A DNA stretch of 64,000 nt from Streptomyces sp. NK08204 (GCF_020400585.1 NZ_JAINVF010000008.1:124001-188000), one strand, 5' to 3'. Shown: positions 25,641 through 34,556, counted from the stretch's first letter. The notes: generated by a model from the letters alone, not told the origin. Numbers and translations: made by a program.

Positions 25641-26120
25641 TCAGTTCGCCATGTTGGCGAACATGCCGGGCTCGTACGAACCCCCGGCGTTGTGCACGAT
25701 CACGTTCATCCGGGTGGCCGCGTTGATCAGGCTGATCAGGCAGACCAGCGCACCGACCTCGTCGTCGTCGAAGTGCTTGCGCACCTCGGCCCAGGTCTCG
25801 TCGGTCACGCCGTGGTCGCCGAGCCGGGTGCCCTCCTCGGCGAGTGCCAGCGCGGCCCGCTCGGCCTCGGTGAACACGGTGCTGTGGCGCCAGGCGGCCA
25901 CCAGGTGCAGTCGCAGCGCGCTCTCACCGGCGGCGGCCGCCTCCTTGGTGTGGATGTCGACACAGAACCCGCAGCCGTTGATCTGGCTGACCCGCAGCTC
26001 CACAAGCTCCCGCAGGGTCTTCGGCAGCGTCGAGTCCTCAAGAGCCAACGAGACGTTGTAGAACCGCTTGGCGACCTTCGCGGCGGTCGGGCTGTCGAAC
26101 AGGTTGAAACGAGGTTCCAT
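25641..26120 (-). CDS. carboxymuconolactone decarboxylase-family protein (AhpD-like)
   Basis: 159 aa from ATG 26120. The AhpD/CMD fold shows the redox motif NGCGFCVDIHTKEA (CxxC with the following His), preceded by LRELVELRVSQI. Such proteins act as alkylhydroperoxidase-like peroxidatic or disulfide enzymes. It is divergent from the ECF41 sigma gene at 26326, and a TGTCACA-type promoter box lies about 75-100 bp upstream; CMD genes are a classical target of ECF41 sigma factors. Confidence 0.92.
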   Translation of the reverse strand: MEPRFNLFDSPTAAKVAKRFYNVSLALEDSTLPKTLRELVELRVSQINGCGFCVDIHTKEAAAAGESALRLHLVAAWRHSTVFTEAERAALALAEEGTRLGDHGVTDETWAEVRKHFDDDEVGALVCLISLINAATRMNVIVHNAGGSYEPGMFANMAN

Positions 26121-26195
26121 GACTTCTTCCTCACTCGTGGTGTTGCGGTGTTGCGTACCGCGCGGATCGTTCGCACGGCGTCATGACGACATGGA

Positions 26196-26222
26196 GATGC
26201 CGCTGCCCCGGTCCTTGTGACA
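26196..26222 (-). promoter_or_regulatory. ECF41-type promoter for the CMD gene
   Basis: On the minus strand: TGTCACA (26222-26216), 16 bases, then CATC (26199-26196). The known ECF41 consensus is TGTCACA-N16-CGTC; the -10 here has one mismatch. The spacer shares the core CGGGGCAGCG with the plus-strand box. Confidence 0.7.
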
Positions 26223-26256
26223 GCCACGTCATGTGACGTGCGCCACCGATCATGGG

Positions 26257-26283
26257 TGTCACAAAGTGCGGGGCAGCGACGTC
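26257..26283 (+). promoter_or_regulatory. ECF41-type promoter for the sigma gene itself
   Basis: TGTCACA (26257-26263), 16 bases, CGTC (26280-26283), a perfect match to the ECF41 consensus and 43 bases before the sigma start. It indicates autoregulation. Confidence 0.8.
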
Positions 26284-26325
26284 TTGTGTGGGTCACGGTC
26301 GACAGCGAAAGGGCAGGAGCCAGCC

Positions 26326-27261
26326 ATGGGTGAGCGCAGCGCGGGAACGAGGGGCACGGCCGAGCCGCTCGCTCAAGGCGGTCGTACGGACGTGGCCACC
26401 GAGGCGTTCGTCGCCCACCGCAACCTGCTCTTCACGGTCGCCTACGAGATGCTCGGCTCGGCCGCCGACGCGGAGGACGTCCTGCAGGAGACCTGGATGC
26501 GATGGGCGGGCGTCGCACTCGACACCGTGCAGGACCAGCGCGCCTACCTGGTCCGCATCACCACCCGCCAGGCGCTGAACCGGCTGCGTGCACTCCGCCG
26601 GCGCAAGGAGTCCTACGTCGGCCCCTGGCTGCCGGAGCCACTGCTCACCACACCCGACGTGGCCGAGGACATCGAGCTGGCCGACAGCGTGTCGATGGCG
26701 ATGCTGCTGGTTCTGGAGACACTCACCCCTACCGAGCGGGCGGTCTTCGTGCTGCGCGAGGTGTTCGACCTGGCCTATGGCGAGATCGCGGAAGCCGTCG
26801 ACAAGACCCCGGGCACGGTCCGCCAGATCGCGCACCGGGCGCGGGCTCACGTTGCGGCGCGGCGACCGCGCGGCGTCGTCTCCCCGGCCGAGACCCGAGA
26901 GGCCCTCGAAGCGTTCCAACGGGCGATCGAGACGGGTGATCTGCAGAGCCTGCTCGACATCCTCGCGCCCGATGTCGTCCTCGTGGGTGACGGTGGCGGA
27001 GTCGTGCAGGCCGTACTGGACCCCGTGGTGGGTGCCGGCCCGGTGGCTGAGCTGGTCGCCGGGATGGGCAGGTTCGGCGCCGCGGCGTCGCTGCAGCTGG
27101 CACAGGTCAACGGCTACCCGGCGCTGATTCTCCGGCTCAACGGGGAGATCGACACCATGGTGGCGGTGCGCATCGACGACGGCCTCATCACCGGGCTCTA
27201 CGCCGTGCGCAATCCCGTGAAGCTGTCACGAGTGGAGCAGCCGACCAGCCTGCGCCGCTAG
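26326..27261 (+). CDS. ECF41-family RNA polymerase sigma factor with SnoaL-like C-terminal domain
   Basis: 311 aa from ATG 26326, with AGGAG 7 bases upstream. Sigma region 2 runs from about 25 to 95 (FVAHRNLLFTVAYEMLGSAADAEDVLQETWMRW). The linker carries YVGPWLPEPL, typical for this group. Region 4 (about 130-185) has LTPTERAVFVLREVFDLAYGEIAEAV. The C-terminal SnoaL-like domain (190-300) contains the group signature DGGG in LVGDGGGVVQA and replaces a separate anti-sigma factor. It is divergent from a CMD gene, both with matching promoters, and a decayed NmrA-like gene is nearby: the usual partners of this sigma type. Confidence 0.93.
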   Translation: MGERSAGTRGTAEPLAQGGRTDVATEAFVAHRNLLFTVAYEMLGSAADAEDVLQETWMRWAGVALDTVQDQRAYLVRITTRQALNRLRALRRRKESYVGPWLPEPLLTTPDVAEDIELADSVSMAMLLVLETLTPTERAVFVLREVFDLAYGEIAEAVDKTPGTVRQIAHRARAHVAARRPRGVVSPAETREALEAFQRAIETGDLQSLLDILAPDVVLVGDGGGVVQAVLDPVVGAGPVAELVAGMGRFGAAASLQLAQVNGYPALILRLNGEIDTMVAVRIDDGLITGLYAVRNPVKLSRVEQPTSLRR

Positions 27262-27434
27262 AAAGCGGTCGGGGCGAGGCGGACCCAGCGATCGACTGAC
27301 CTTCTTGGAACTTGTGACGAGTGAAATCCACTCGTACGGCTCCGCTAACATGATCGAACTCATGACGGGCGCCCTCGTCGCCCGTCCTTCACCGGAAAAC
27401 CATGATGTCCGGCACGAAGAGTGACGTGTAATTA

Positions 27435-27469
27435 ATATCTAGCAAATCGGCCAAACAATTGATATCTAG
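27435..27469. promoter_or_regulatory. ATATCTAG direct repeats in an AT-rich island
   Basis: ATATCTAG occurs at 27435-27442 and 27462-27469 (27-bp period) inside about 45 bp of much lower GC than the surroundings. The half-site resembles PadR/TetR-type operators. It lies immediately upstream of, or just inside, the longest frame of the following membrane enzyme, and may be its promoter region. Confidence 0.45.
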
Positions 27470-28859
27470 AGCATCACGGGCGTTTTCACGAATAACCTGC
27501 AGAATCGACTTCGCCGCGTGGCGTCGGCCACGGGCGGTGCTGTGGGCCACGGCGGGTGTCGTGGCCCTCGTGTTCCTCGTCGTGCTGGAGGTCGCCGCGC
27601 GTCACTACGGCCTGCCGGGGCCGATCACCAACCAGGCGCGAGAGGTGATATTCCCACCCAAATCAGGTTTCCTCCTGTACGCCAGTATGGGATTGATGAT
27701 GGTGGTGCTCACCTGGCGGGAAAGATTCATCGCCGCTGGTGTCGCGATCGGCATCGACATCGCCTTCGTGCTGGTGCGGTGGGCGGCGGACGTCAAGGTG
27801 ACCGACGGGCACCCCTTCGGCAACGGCGCGTTGTGGGTGATGCTGGGCTGTGCGGTCATCGCCGTCACACGCCGCACGGGCCGGGAACGCGTCCTGCTGC
27901 TGAAGGGCGTCGGGCTGGGCCTGCTGCTGGTGGCCGGACGCAAGACCGGCGACACCTGGCTGCTCATCACCTCGAAGACCCGCCCCGCGGTGTTCGACCA
28001 GTACGTGGCGACCGCCGATCACGCGCTGGGCAACCCGTCGTGGCTGGCAGGCCGGCTTGTCGAGGCCACCGGCCCGATCGGCGCCCATGTTCTCGACTAC
28101 GTCTACGTGCAGCTTGCGGTGGCCGCGGTCGTCGTCGCGCTGTACCAGTTGCGGAACGTGGCGGTCGAGCGACGCTTCCCGCGCCATCATCTGGTGCGCA
28201 CCTTTCTGGTGATCGGCCTCCTCGGACCGGGCATCTACATGCTCTTCCCGGTGGTCGGACCGGTCTTCGCCTACGGGCCGGGCGCCTCCGGCACCGGTGG
28301 CCTGCACTGGGCGGTGGCCAACCTGTGGCCGGACACACCGCCGCCGATCCACGCCCCGCACCCGATGCCGTACGACGGGATCACCCCCCGCAACTGCATG
28401 CCCAGCCTGCACACCGCATGGGCCACCACAATTTTCGTCCATTCCCGCAAGGGCCCCCGGATACTGCGGTACGCAGGCGCTTTCTGGCTGATCGCCACGC
28501 TCGGCGCAACGCTGGGATTCGGCTACCACTACGGTGCGGATCTCGTGGCCGGCGTGGTGTTCGCGCTGACGATCGAGGCAGCGCTGCGCTCACTCGAACG
28601 TGGCTGGGACCGTTCGGGAACGCAGCTGGTCGCTCACGGCGCGACGGTCTTCGCCGCGCTGCTGATGTCATATCGCTATCTTCCGTTGGAGATGGCCGAA
28701 CATCCGTGGGTGTTCGGACCACTCCTCATTCTGGCGATGACCTCAGTGATCCACGGCTACATACGCACCACGAAACTGTGGGAGCCGGAGGCCGCACCTG
28801 TGCGGCAACCCGAACCGGGACCCGAACCACAACCCGAACCGCAACCCGAACCTGCTTGA
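27459..28859 (+). CDS. PAP2-superfamily membrane enzyme, inositolphosphotransferase/phosphatase-like
   Basis: Up to 466 aa. The start is uncertain: TTG 27459 lies in the AT-rich operator-like DNA, and GTG 27537 would give a start right at the first membrane span, so the true protein is perhaps 440 aa. Several spans follow. The PAP2 catalytic blocks are clear: RNCMPSLHTAWATTIF (SxxxHxxxx with His) and GFGYHYGADLVAGVVF (second His and Asp). The long loop before them and 12 or so spans match the Aur1/Ipt1-like branch that transfers phospho-alcohol head groups to lipids. The C-terminus is a Pro-Glu-Pro-Gln repeat. Substrate unknown. Confidence 0.85.
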   Translation: MISRASRAFSRITCRIDFAAWRRPRAVLWATAGVVALVFLVVLEVAARHYGLPGPITNQAREVIFPPKSGFLLYASMGLMMVVLTWRERFIAAGVAIGIDIAFVLVRWAADVKVTDGHPFGNGALWVMLGCAVIAVTRRTGRERVLLLKGVGLGLLLVAGRKTGDTWLLITSKTRPAVFDQYVATADHALGNPSWLAGRLVEATGPIGAHVLDYVYVQLAVAAVVVALYQLRNVAVERRFPRHHLVRTFLVIGLLGPGIYMLFPVVGPVFAYGPGASGTGGLHWAVANLWPDTPPPIHAPHPMPYDGITPRNCMPSLHTAWATTIFVHSRKGPRILRYAGAFWLIATLGATLGFGYHYGADLVAGVVFALTIEAALRSLERGWDRSGTQLVAHGATVFAALLMSYRYLPLEMAEHPWVFGPLLILAMTSVIHGYIRTTKLWEPEAAPVRQPEPGPEPQPEPQPEPA

Positions 28860-28957
28860 GCACGTCGCCGGCGAGGCCGACGGCGACGAGCCCGACGAGC
28901 CGTGCTGCGTCCGAGAAGCCGCCGGGGAAGGGGGAGCCGGTGCCGGACGGGATGGTG

Positions 28958-31093
28958 TCAGCCGGCTTCCCGCGGGGAGTGGATGAGGAGCAGGGCGATG
29001 TCGTCTCTGCGGGCCTGGGACTGCTGGGCGTGTGCGATGAAGCTGTCGGCGATGGTGCCGATGTCCTCGTTGCGGGCCTGCGCGAGCTGCTCGGCGAGAG
29101 TGGTGATCGCGTCTCCGACGTCGGTGCCGGGGGCCTCGACGAGTCCGTCGGTGTACAGGGCGAGCACGGAACCGGGTGCCAGGACGATCTCGGTCATGGG
29201 GTAGTCGGCGGCGGCGTCGATGCCGAGCAGGAGTCCGGGCGGCAGGTCGAGGACCTCGGTGTGGCCGTCGGGGTGGCGCAGGATCGGCGGGGGGTGTCCG
29301 GCGGTGGCCAGGCAGGCCCGGTGCCGGGCGAGATCGAGGTCCATGTAGAGGCAGCTGGTGAACAGACCGGGGTTGAGGTCGGTGAGCAGGCGGTTGGTGC
29401 GGGCGAGCACCTCGCCGGGGGATGCGCCGGCGGTGGCGTGGACGGCGGTGCGGACCTGCCCCATGAGGGTGGCGGCCTGCACGTTGTGGCCCTGGACGTC
29501 GCCGATGGCTGCGGCGGCCTTTGCCTCGTTGAGGTGGATGAGGTCGTAGAAGTCGCCTCCGATGTCCATGCCGTGACTGGCGGGCAGGTATCGGGCGGCC
29601 GTGTCCAGGCCGGGGATGCTGGGCAGGCTGCGAGGCAGCAGGCCGGCCTGGAGATTGTGGGCGAGCTGCTGTTTGGCGTCGTAGAGACGGGCGCGGTCGA
29701 GTGCTTGGGCGATGAGTCCGGCGGTGGAGGTGAGGACGGAGCGTTCCTCGGGGGGAAAGGACCGCGGCCGGTCGTACGAGAGGACCAGCGAGCCGACGGG
29801 GCTCTTGGAGCTGATCAGGGGGAGGAACACCCAGGCGGCCATGTCGTCCTGCGGGACGGCGGCAGGATGGGCCTGTTTGAGGTCGGCGAAGTCGGCGAAG
29901 AAGCTGGGGACGCCTGTCGTGAGGACCTGCGCCGCGGGGGTGTCCGTAGTCAGCGGGACCGCGTCGAAGCGGGCTATGAGCTCGGCCGGGTAGCCGTTGT
30001 GGCCGACGATCCGCAGCCGGCCCTCCTCGGCGGCCATCAGGGCGAAGGCCTGAGCCCCGAAGGCGGGCAGCACCTGGTCGGCGACCCTTGCGACCACATC
30101 CTGCACACCGACGGCTTCGGTGAGCGTCGCAGCGAGATGCATCAGGTGGTAGAGGGATGTGGCCCGGCCGGGTCCGGCGGGGGGCGCCGGATACAGCAGC
30201 TGTGGAGGGGGGCCGGCATCGGGTGAGGGGGTGGGGACGATGCGCACGCTGATGCCCGAGGCGTCCGGGTAGAGGTGGAAGGACAGCCAGTGGTCCGGTG
30301 GGCGCCGGGCGGTGAAGGACGTCGGCTGGCGGCTGAGCGCCGTGGCCCGGTAGCGGTCTTCGGCGACGGGGTTGTCCAGCCAGGGCAGTGCCTCCCAGGG
30401 CCGGGCGCCCAGCAGGTCGCCGATGCCGGTGCCGAGGAGGTCTGCCGCAGCAGTGGTGATGAAGGTGAGACGGCCGTCCGGGTCGAGCGCACAGCAGCCT
30501 CCGGGAAGGCGCTCGGCGAAGCCGACCGCGGCCTGCGCCTCGGCCGTCGAGGCGGTGCGGACCGGCGGAGTGGGCAGGACCCGGGGCTCGGGCCCGGCCA
30601 GAACGGGGCGGCCGCTGTCGGCGGCCTGCTGCAAGATCAGCCCCAGGCGGTGGCAGATGCCGGCGAGCGCCTGTCGTTCATGTTCCCTCAGCGCGGGCGG
30701 GTGCGTGCTGGACCAGTGCACCACCAGGCCACCCCAGGTGCTCGGGCCTGCCGTGATCGGGGCGGCGGCCATGGTGAAGGGGTGGGGCAGGACCAGCGCG
30801 AGCTGCGGATAGCGGCGGGCCAGTTCCTCCTCGCTGTTGATCCACACCAGACGTTGCTCCCGTACGGCGTCGCTCACGGGCGTCGCCGCCGCCAGGGCGA
30901 CCCGGGTCCAGGGCGAGGCGATCCGCCACGAGACGCCGCTCAGGACGGCGAGCTGCAGCGCCGATCCGTCCTGGGACAGCAGATAGACGGCGGTGACATA
31001 GGCGCCGGTCTCCCGCGTGAACCGGCTCAGGAGAGGGCCCATCGCTTCGGGACCGAAGTCCTCGCAGGGAGCGCCGGAGGCGGTGTCGGACAC
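28958..31093 (-). CDS. SpoIIE-type PP2C phosphatase with GAF and PAS domains
   Basis: 711 aa from ATG 31093. Domains in order: a GAF-like sensor (about 15-160, with YVTAVYLLSQDG and WGGLVVHWSS), a PAS-like segment (about 190-290, CALDPDGRLTFITTAAADLLG), a second GAF (about 315-465, AFALMAAEEGRLRIVGHNGYP), and a PP2C/SpoIIE phosphatase (about 485-705). The phosphatase has the metal-binding Asp residues in GMDIGGDFYDLIHL, IGDVQGHN, ATAGHPPPIL, LYTDGLVEA and RRDDIALLLI. These enzymes usually dephosphorylate anti-anti-sigma proteins to switch on stress or development sigma factors. No anti-sigma or STAS gene is adjacent. Its start overlaps the Zn/HTH gene by 67 bp. Confidence 0.94.
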   Translation of the reverse strand: MSDTASGAPCEDFGPEAMGPLLSRFTRETGAYVTAVYLLSQDGSALQLAVLSGVSWRIASPWTRVALAAATPVSDAVREQRLVWINSEEELARRYPQLALVLPHPFTMAAAPITAGPSTWGGLVVHWSSTHPPALREHERQALAGICHRLGLILQQAADSGRPVLAGPEPRVLPTPPVRTASTAEAQAAVGFAERLPGGCCALDPDGRLTFITTAAADLLGTGIGDLLGARPWEALPWLDNPVAEDRYRATALSRQPTSFTARRPPDHWLSFHLYPDASGISVRIVPTPSPDAGPPPQLLYPAPPAGPGRATSLYHLMHLAATLTEAVGVQDVVARVADQVLPAFGAQAFALMAAEEGRLRIVGHNGYPAELIARFDAVPLTTDTPAAQVLTTGVPSFFADFADLKQAHPAAVPQDDMAAWVFLPLISSKSPVGSLVLSYDRPRSFPPEERSVLTSTAGLIAQALDRARLYDAKQQLAHNLQAGLLPRSLPSIPGLDTAARYLPASHGMDIGGDFYDLIHLNEAKAAAAIGDVQGHNVQAATLMGQVRTAVHATAGASPGEVLARTNRLLTDLNPGLFTSCLYMDLDLARHRACLATAGHPPPILRHPDGHTEVLDLPPGLLLGIDAAADYPMTEIVLAPGSVLALYTDGLVEAPGTDVGDAITTLAEQLAQARNEDIGTIADSFIAHAQQSQARRDDIALLLIHSPREAG

Positions 31094-31521
31094 GCTTCAC
31101 CTCCCCGCGTGCCGGTCGCCGGTTCCCGCGTCCGTCCGAAGCGGCTGCGAGCGGTGTCCGGGGTGAGGCCCAGAGCGGCGCCGATCTGGGCCCAGGTGGC
31201 CCCGGCCCGCCGGTCGGCCAGCACCGCGCAGTGCACCAGTTGTCCGGCCAGCTCCGGCACCTGCGCCACAGCAGCGCAGTGACAGGCCCCGGCAGACGCC
31301 CCCGGCACCGGACCGGTGCCCTGCTGCAGTGCCACCGCTTGTACGTGGGGAAGCAACTCGGTTCCGGCGACCACCATCGCCTGCCGCTCCTGCTGCGCCG
31401 CCCGCCACCGGCGTCTGGCCCGCCACGCCGCCTGCCGGTGCGCCGGAGTGCAGTACCGGCGGCCATGGCCGGCCGGCTCCGGCAGCGCTGCACCGCACCA
31501 GCCGCACAGAGCGTCACCCAT
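31027..31521 (-). CDS. small Zn-ribbon/HTH protein overlapping the SpoIIE gene
   Basis: 164 aa from ATG 31521. The N-terminus has GDALCGWCGAALPEP and RRYCTPAHRQAAWRARRRW, a C-x2-C...C-x3-H arrangement suited to zinc. The C-terminal part carries GATWAQIGAALGLTPDTARSRFGRT, which reads as a sigma-region-4-like helix-turn-helix. It looks like a small DNA-binding protein, but the family has no name I can give. The 3' end overlaps the phosphatase start by 67 bp in another frame, so the two should be co-expressed. In the overlap its codons are less biased, so the last 20 residues may be poorly conserved. Confidence 0.75.
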   Translation of the reverse strand: MGDALCGWCGAALPEPAGHGRRYCTPAHRQAAWRARRRWRAAQQERQAMVVAGTELLPHVQAVALQQGTGPVPGASAGACHCAAVAQVPELAGQLVHCAVLADRRAGATWAQIGAALGLTPDTARSRFGRTREPATGTRGGEACPTPPPALPARTSVPKRWALS

Positions 31522-31669
31522 ACAGGGACAATACGCCCGCTCTGAGGTGACGGCACTGCGGTGCCGGCCATCCCGCGGGAAGCGTGGGACGGCGTCCTGC
31601 TGCGGACTTCGTGCCCGGAGGAAGGGTGACCGGCTGAGCGCCGTGCCGTAAGGGCGGGTGCCGTGAGGC

Positions 31670-31685
31670 ATCTACATCCGTAGAT
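31670..31685. promoter_or_regulatory. short palindrome ATCTAC-atcc-GTAGAT
   Basis: Perfect 6-bp arms with a 4-bp centre, in the divergent region between the Zn/HTH gene and the pyruvyl-transferase gene. It may be an operator; no regulator can be assigned. Confidence 0.4.
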
Positions 31686-31793
31686 TTGCGGCATTCTGGT
31701 ACGAACGTCATGAAATGGGGCACACCGCAGATGGTCGTCTTCCCGCACTCAAGTCGTCGGAGCACTTCTGGTGAACGTCGTTCGGGAGCGGTC

Positions 31794-32996
31794 ATGAACC
31801 GGGCAGACAGCATGACCGTGGGCGTACTGGGCTCCTACGGGGGCCGGAACGTGGGCGACGAGGCCATCCTCACCGCCCTGCTGGAGCGCGTTCGGGCCGG
31901 GCGGCCTCAGACTCGCTTCGTGGTCTTCTCCCGCGATCCCGCACACACCCGACGCGTCCATCCGGATGTCGAGGTCGTCGGTTGGGAAGGTGTGTGCAGG
32001 GAGGACATCTCAGGGCATCTGCGCAGGCTGAACCTGCTCGTGCTCGGTGGCGGCGGAATTCTTTACAACACCGAGGCACGTCGGTATCTGCGGATGGCCC
32101 GCACCGCCCAGGATCTCGGCGTACCCGTCTTCGCCTATGCGGTGGGAGCCGGGCCGCTGACCGACGAGGCGGACTGTGCATGGGTGCGCACGGTGCTCTC
32201 CGACGCGGTCGAGGTGACGGTCCGTGACGAGGAGTCGAAGCTCGTCCTCGAGGAGGCCGGGCTCACCGGGCCCGTGACCGTCACCGCCGATCCGGCGCTG
32301 CTGCTGGTACCCGGCGATCGCGGTCAGGCGCTGCTGCGGGCGGAGGCGGTGCCGAGCGGGGTGCGCCTGGTCGGCATGAGCGTGCGGGAGCCCGGGCGCG
32401 CGGCCGAGCATCTCGACGAGGAGGGCTATCACCAGCTCCTGGCGAGCGTCGGCGATTTCCTCGTCCACCGCCTGGACGCTCATGTCGTCTTCGTCTCGAT
32501 GGAACGCGGCGACATCCGGCACGCGCACGCCGTGGTGTCCCGCATGGCCACTGCGGACCGCTGCACGGTGCTGCGCGGTGATCACGGGCCGCAGCAGGTC
32601 CTCGACATCGTCACGCAGCTGGACCTGGCCGTCGGCATGCGGCTGCACTTTCTGATCTTCGCCGCGCTCGCGGGCATCCCCCTGCTGCCCCTGCCCTACG
32701 CGGGCAAGGTCTTCGACTTCGCCCAGCAGGTCGGCGCACCCGCCTTGCGGGGTGTGATCAGGGAGACGACGGGGCTGCTGCTGGCGGAGGTGGACCGCCT
32801 GTGGGACGAGCGGCCCGCCCGGACGGCCGACACGGCCGTTCGCGTGGCGTCGCTGCGGGCACGGGCGGCCCGCACCGCTGACCGGCTGCTTGCCTATCTG
32901 GATGTGATCGCCGCACGCGACCTCGTCCAGGACAGCACGCCGATGCCCGCTGTCGCTGCGGCTGAAGCCGACAGCCACCGGTTTCCGAGGGAGTAG
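31794..32996 (+). CDS. polysaccharide pyruvyl transferase-family protein (CsaB-like)
   Basis: 400 aa from ATG 31794, with GGGAG 7 bases upstream. Family features are VGVLGSYGGRNVGDEAILTAL at the N-terminus, LLVLGGGGILYNTE, FAYAVGAGPL, EVTVRDEESKLVLEEAGL and, near the end, LAVGMRLHFLIFAALAGIPLLPLPY. Members attach pyruvate ketals from phosphoenolpyruvate to sugars of cell-wall or capsular polymers, though many actinobacterial homologues are uncharacterised. It is followed after 3 bp by an FAD oxidoreductase gene, forming a two-gene unit. No glycosyltransferase lies next to it, so a conventional polymer locus is unlikely. Confidence 0.88.
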   Translation: MNRADSMTVGVLGSYGGRNVGDEAILTALLERVRAGRPQTRFVVFSRDPAHTRRVHPDVEVVGWEGVCREDISGHLRRLNLLVLGGGGILYNTEARRYLRMARTAQDLGVPVFAYAVGAGPLTDEADCAWVRTVLSDAVEVTVRDEESKLVLEEAGLTGPVTVTADPALLLVPGDRGQALLRAEAVPSGVRLVGMSVREPGRAAEHLDEEGYHQLLASVGDFLVHRLDAHVVFVSMERGDIRHAHAVVSRMATADRCTVLRGDHGPQQVLDIVTQLDLAVGMRLHFLIFAALAGIPLLPLPYAGKVFDFAQQVGAPALRGVIRETTGLLLAEVDRLWDERPARTADTAVRVASLRARAARTADRLLAYLDVIAARDLVQDSTPMPAVAAAEADSHRFPRE

Positions 32997-32999
32997 ACC

Positions 33000-34409
33000 G
33001 TGACCCACCTGATGCCTCCCCGCGTACCCAGGAGGGTGGATCTCCCTCCTCGTCAGGCCCTGCACGCCGGAACCACCCAGGTGCTGGTGATCGGCGGTGG
33101 ACCGGCCGGCATCGGCGCGGCCCTCGGTGCCTCGAACGCCGGCGCCGAGGTGATCCTCGTCGAGCGCTACGGGTTCCTCGGGGGCAACGCCACCGCTGCA
33201 CTGGTGATGCCGCTGATGAGTTTCCACAACGAGGTGAAGCAGGCCGTGGCAGGGGACACCGCCCGCCTGCTGCCGCCCGACCACGGCGAGGGCGAGCCGG
33301 TCGTCGGCGGGGTGCTGTGGGTGCTGCTCAACCAGCTCGTCCGCACGGGCGCGGCGATCGAGCCCTCACTGGAGACCGGATACACCGTGCCCTTCGACCC
33401 GGAGCTGTTCAAGCTGGCGGTGTACGACCTGCTGGAAGTGCACGAGGTCCGTACGCTCCTGCACGCCTTCGCCTCCGACGTCCTCAGCATGCCCGACCGC
33501 GCACGCGCGGTGCTCGAGACCAAGTCCGGTCCCCTCGTGATCGACGCGGACGTGATCGTCGACTGCACCGGCGACGGCGACATCGCCGCAGCGGCGGGCG
33601 CGGGGTACGAGATCGGCCGACCGGAGGACGGCTGGACCCAGCCCATGTCGCTGATGTTCCGCATGGTCCGCTTCGCCCACGAGGACTTCACCGCCTACAC
33701 CCGCGCCCACCCGGACCAGTGGCGGGGCGTGCACGGACTGTGGGACCTGGTCCGCGCCGCGACGGACGCCGGGGAACTGGACCTGCCGCGTGAGGACGTG
33801 CTCTTCTTCGCCACCCCGAACGCCGGAGAGGTGGCCGTCAACTCCACCCGCATCACCGAGGTCCTCGGCACGAGCGTCTGGGACCTCACCCGCGCGGAGT
33901 TCACCGCGCACCGCCAGATGGCACAGATCGCCCGTTTCCTGCGCGAGCACGTGCCGGGCTTCTCCGACTCCTACATCGTGCAGAGCGGTGTCCAGGTGGG
34001 CGTCCGGGAGACGCGCCGGATCATGGGCGAGTACAAGCTGACCGGCGAAGACGTACTGACGGCCCGCACGTTCGACGACGCGATCGCGCGCGGCGCCTAC
34101 CCGGTGGACATCCACAACCCGAGCGGCCGTGGCACCGTCCTCAAACGGGTGCCGCGCGGCAAGTCCTACGACATCCCCCTGCGCTGTCTCTTCCCCCGCG
34201 ACCTGGACCGGATCCTCGTCGCGGGCCGCTGCATCTCCGGCGACCACGTGGCCCACTCCTCCTACCGGGTCATGCCGATCTCCATGGCCACCGGACAGGC
34301 GGCAGGTGTCTGCGCGGCCCTCGCGGCGACCCAGGGCCGACAGCCCCGGGACATCCCGGCGAGCGTGGTCCAGCGGGAACTGCGCGCACAGGGCGCGAGC
34401 CTCAACTGA
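33000..34409 (+). CDS. FAD-dependent oxidoreductase
   Basis: 469 aa from GTG 33000, with GGGAG upstream. The FAD-binding Rossmann motif is LVIGGGPAGIGAALGASNAGAEVILVE, followed by RYGFLGGNAT. A second cofactor block near the C-terminus reads RILVAGRCISGDHVAHSSYRVMP with MATGQAAGVCAAL. This layout is that of the FAD_oxidored family (PF12831), whose members are mostly uncharacterised dehydrogenases. Coupled to the pyruvyl-transferase-like gene, it may act on the same metabolite. Confidence 0.9.
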   Translation: MTHLMPPRVPRRVDLPPRQALHAGTTQVLVIGGGPAGIGAALGASNAGAEVILVERYGFLGGNATAALVMPLMSFHNEVKQAVAGDTARLLPPDHGEGEPVVGGVLWVLLNQLVRTGAAIEPSLETGYTVPFDPELFKLAVYDLLEVHEVRTLLHAFASDVLSMPDRARAVLETKSGPLVIDADVIVDCTGDGDIAAAAGAGYEIGRPEDGWTQPMSLMFRMVRFAHEDFTAYTRAHPDQWRGVHGLWDLVRAATDAGELDLPREDVLFFATPNAGEVAVNSTRITEVLGTSVWDLTRAEFTAHRQMAQIARFLREHVPGFSDSYIVQSGVQVGVRETRRIMGEYKLTGEDVLTARTFDDAIARGAYPVDIHNPSGRGTVLKRVPRGKSYDIPLRCLFPRDLDRILVAGRCISGDHVAHSSYRVMPISMATGQAAGVCAALAATQGRQPRDIPASVVQRELRAQGASLN

Positions 34410-34556
34410 CCCGGTTCACCGCGCTGCGCATGCATCGACACGACCGTGCGGGAAACCCGGCGACCGAGGAAGCCCGGGGGGAAGCCGGTCGAGCCGGAGG
34501 CGGTCCAGCCGACGGCGACGCGACAGAGTGAAGGCCTAGAGACGAAGGGGTCTGCC

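Noticed and set aside
27518-30226. A 900-codon plus-strand frame spanning the PAP2 gene and antisense to the SpoIIE gene
   Set aside because: It crosses two clearly coding genes in the wrong frame or strand; Arg/Gly/Pro-rich and without domains.
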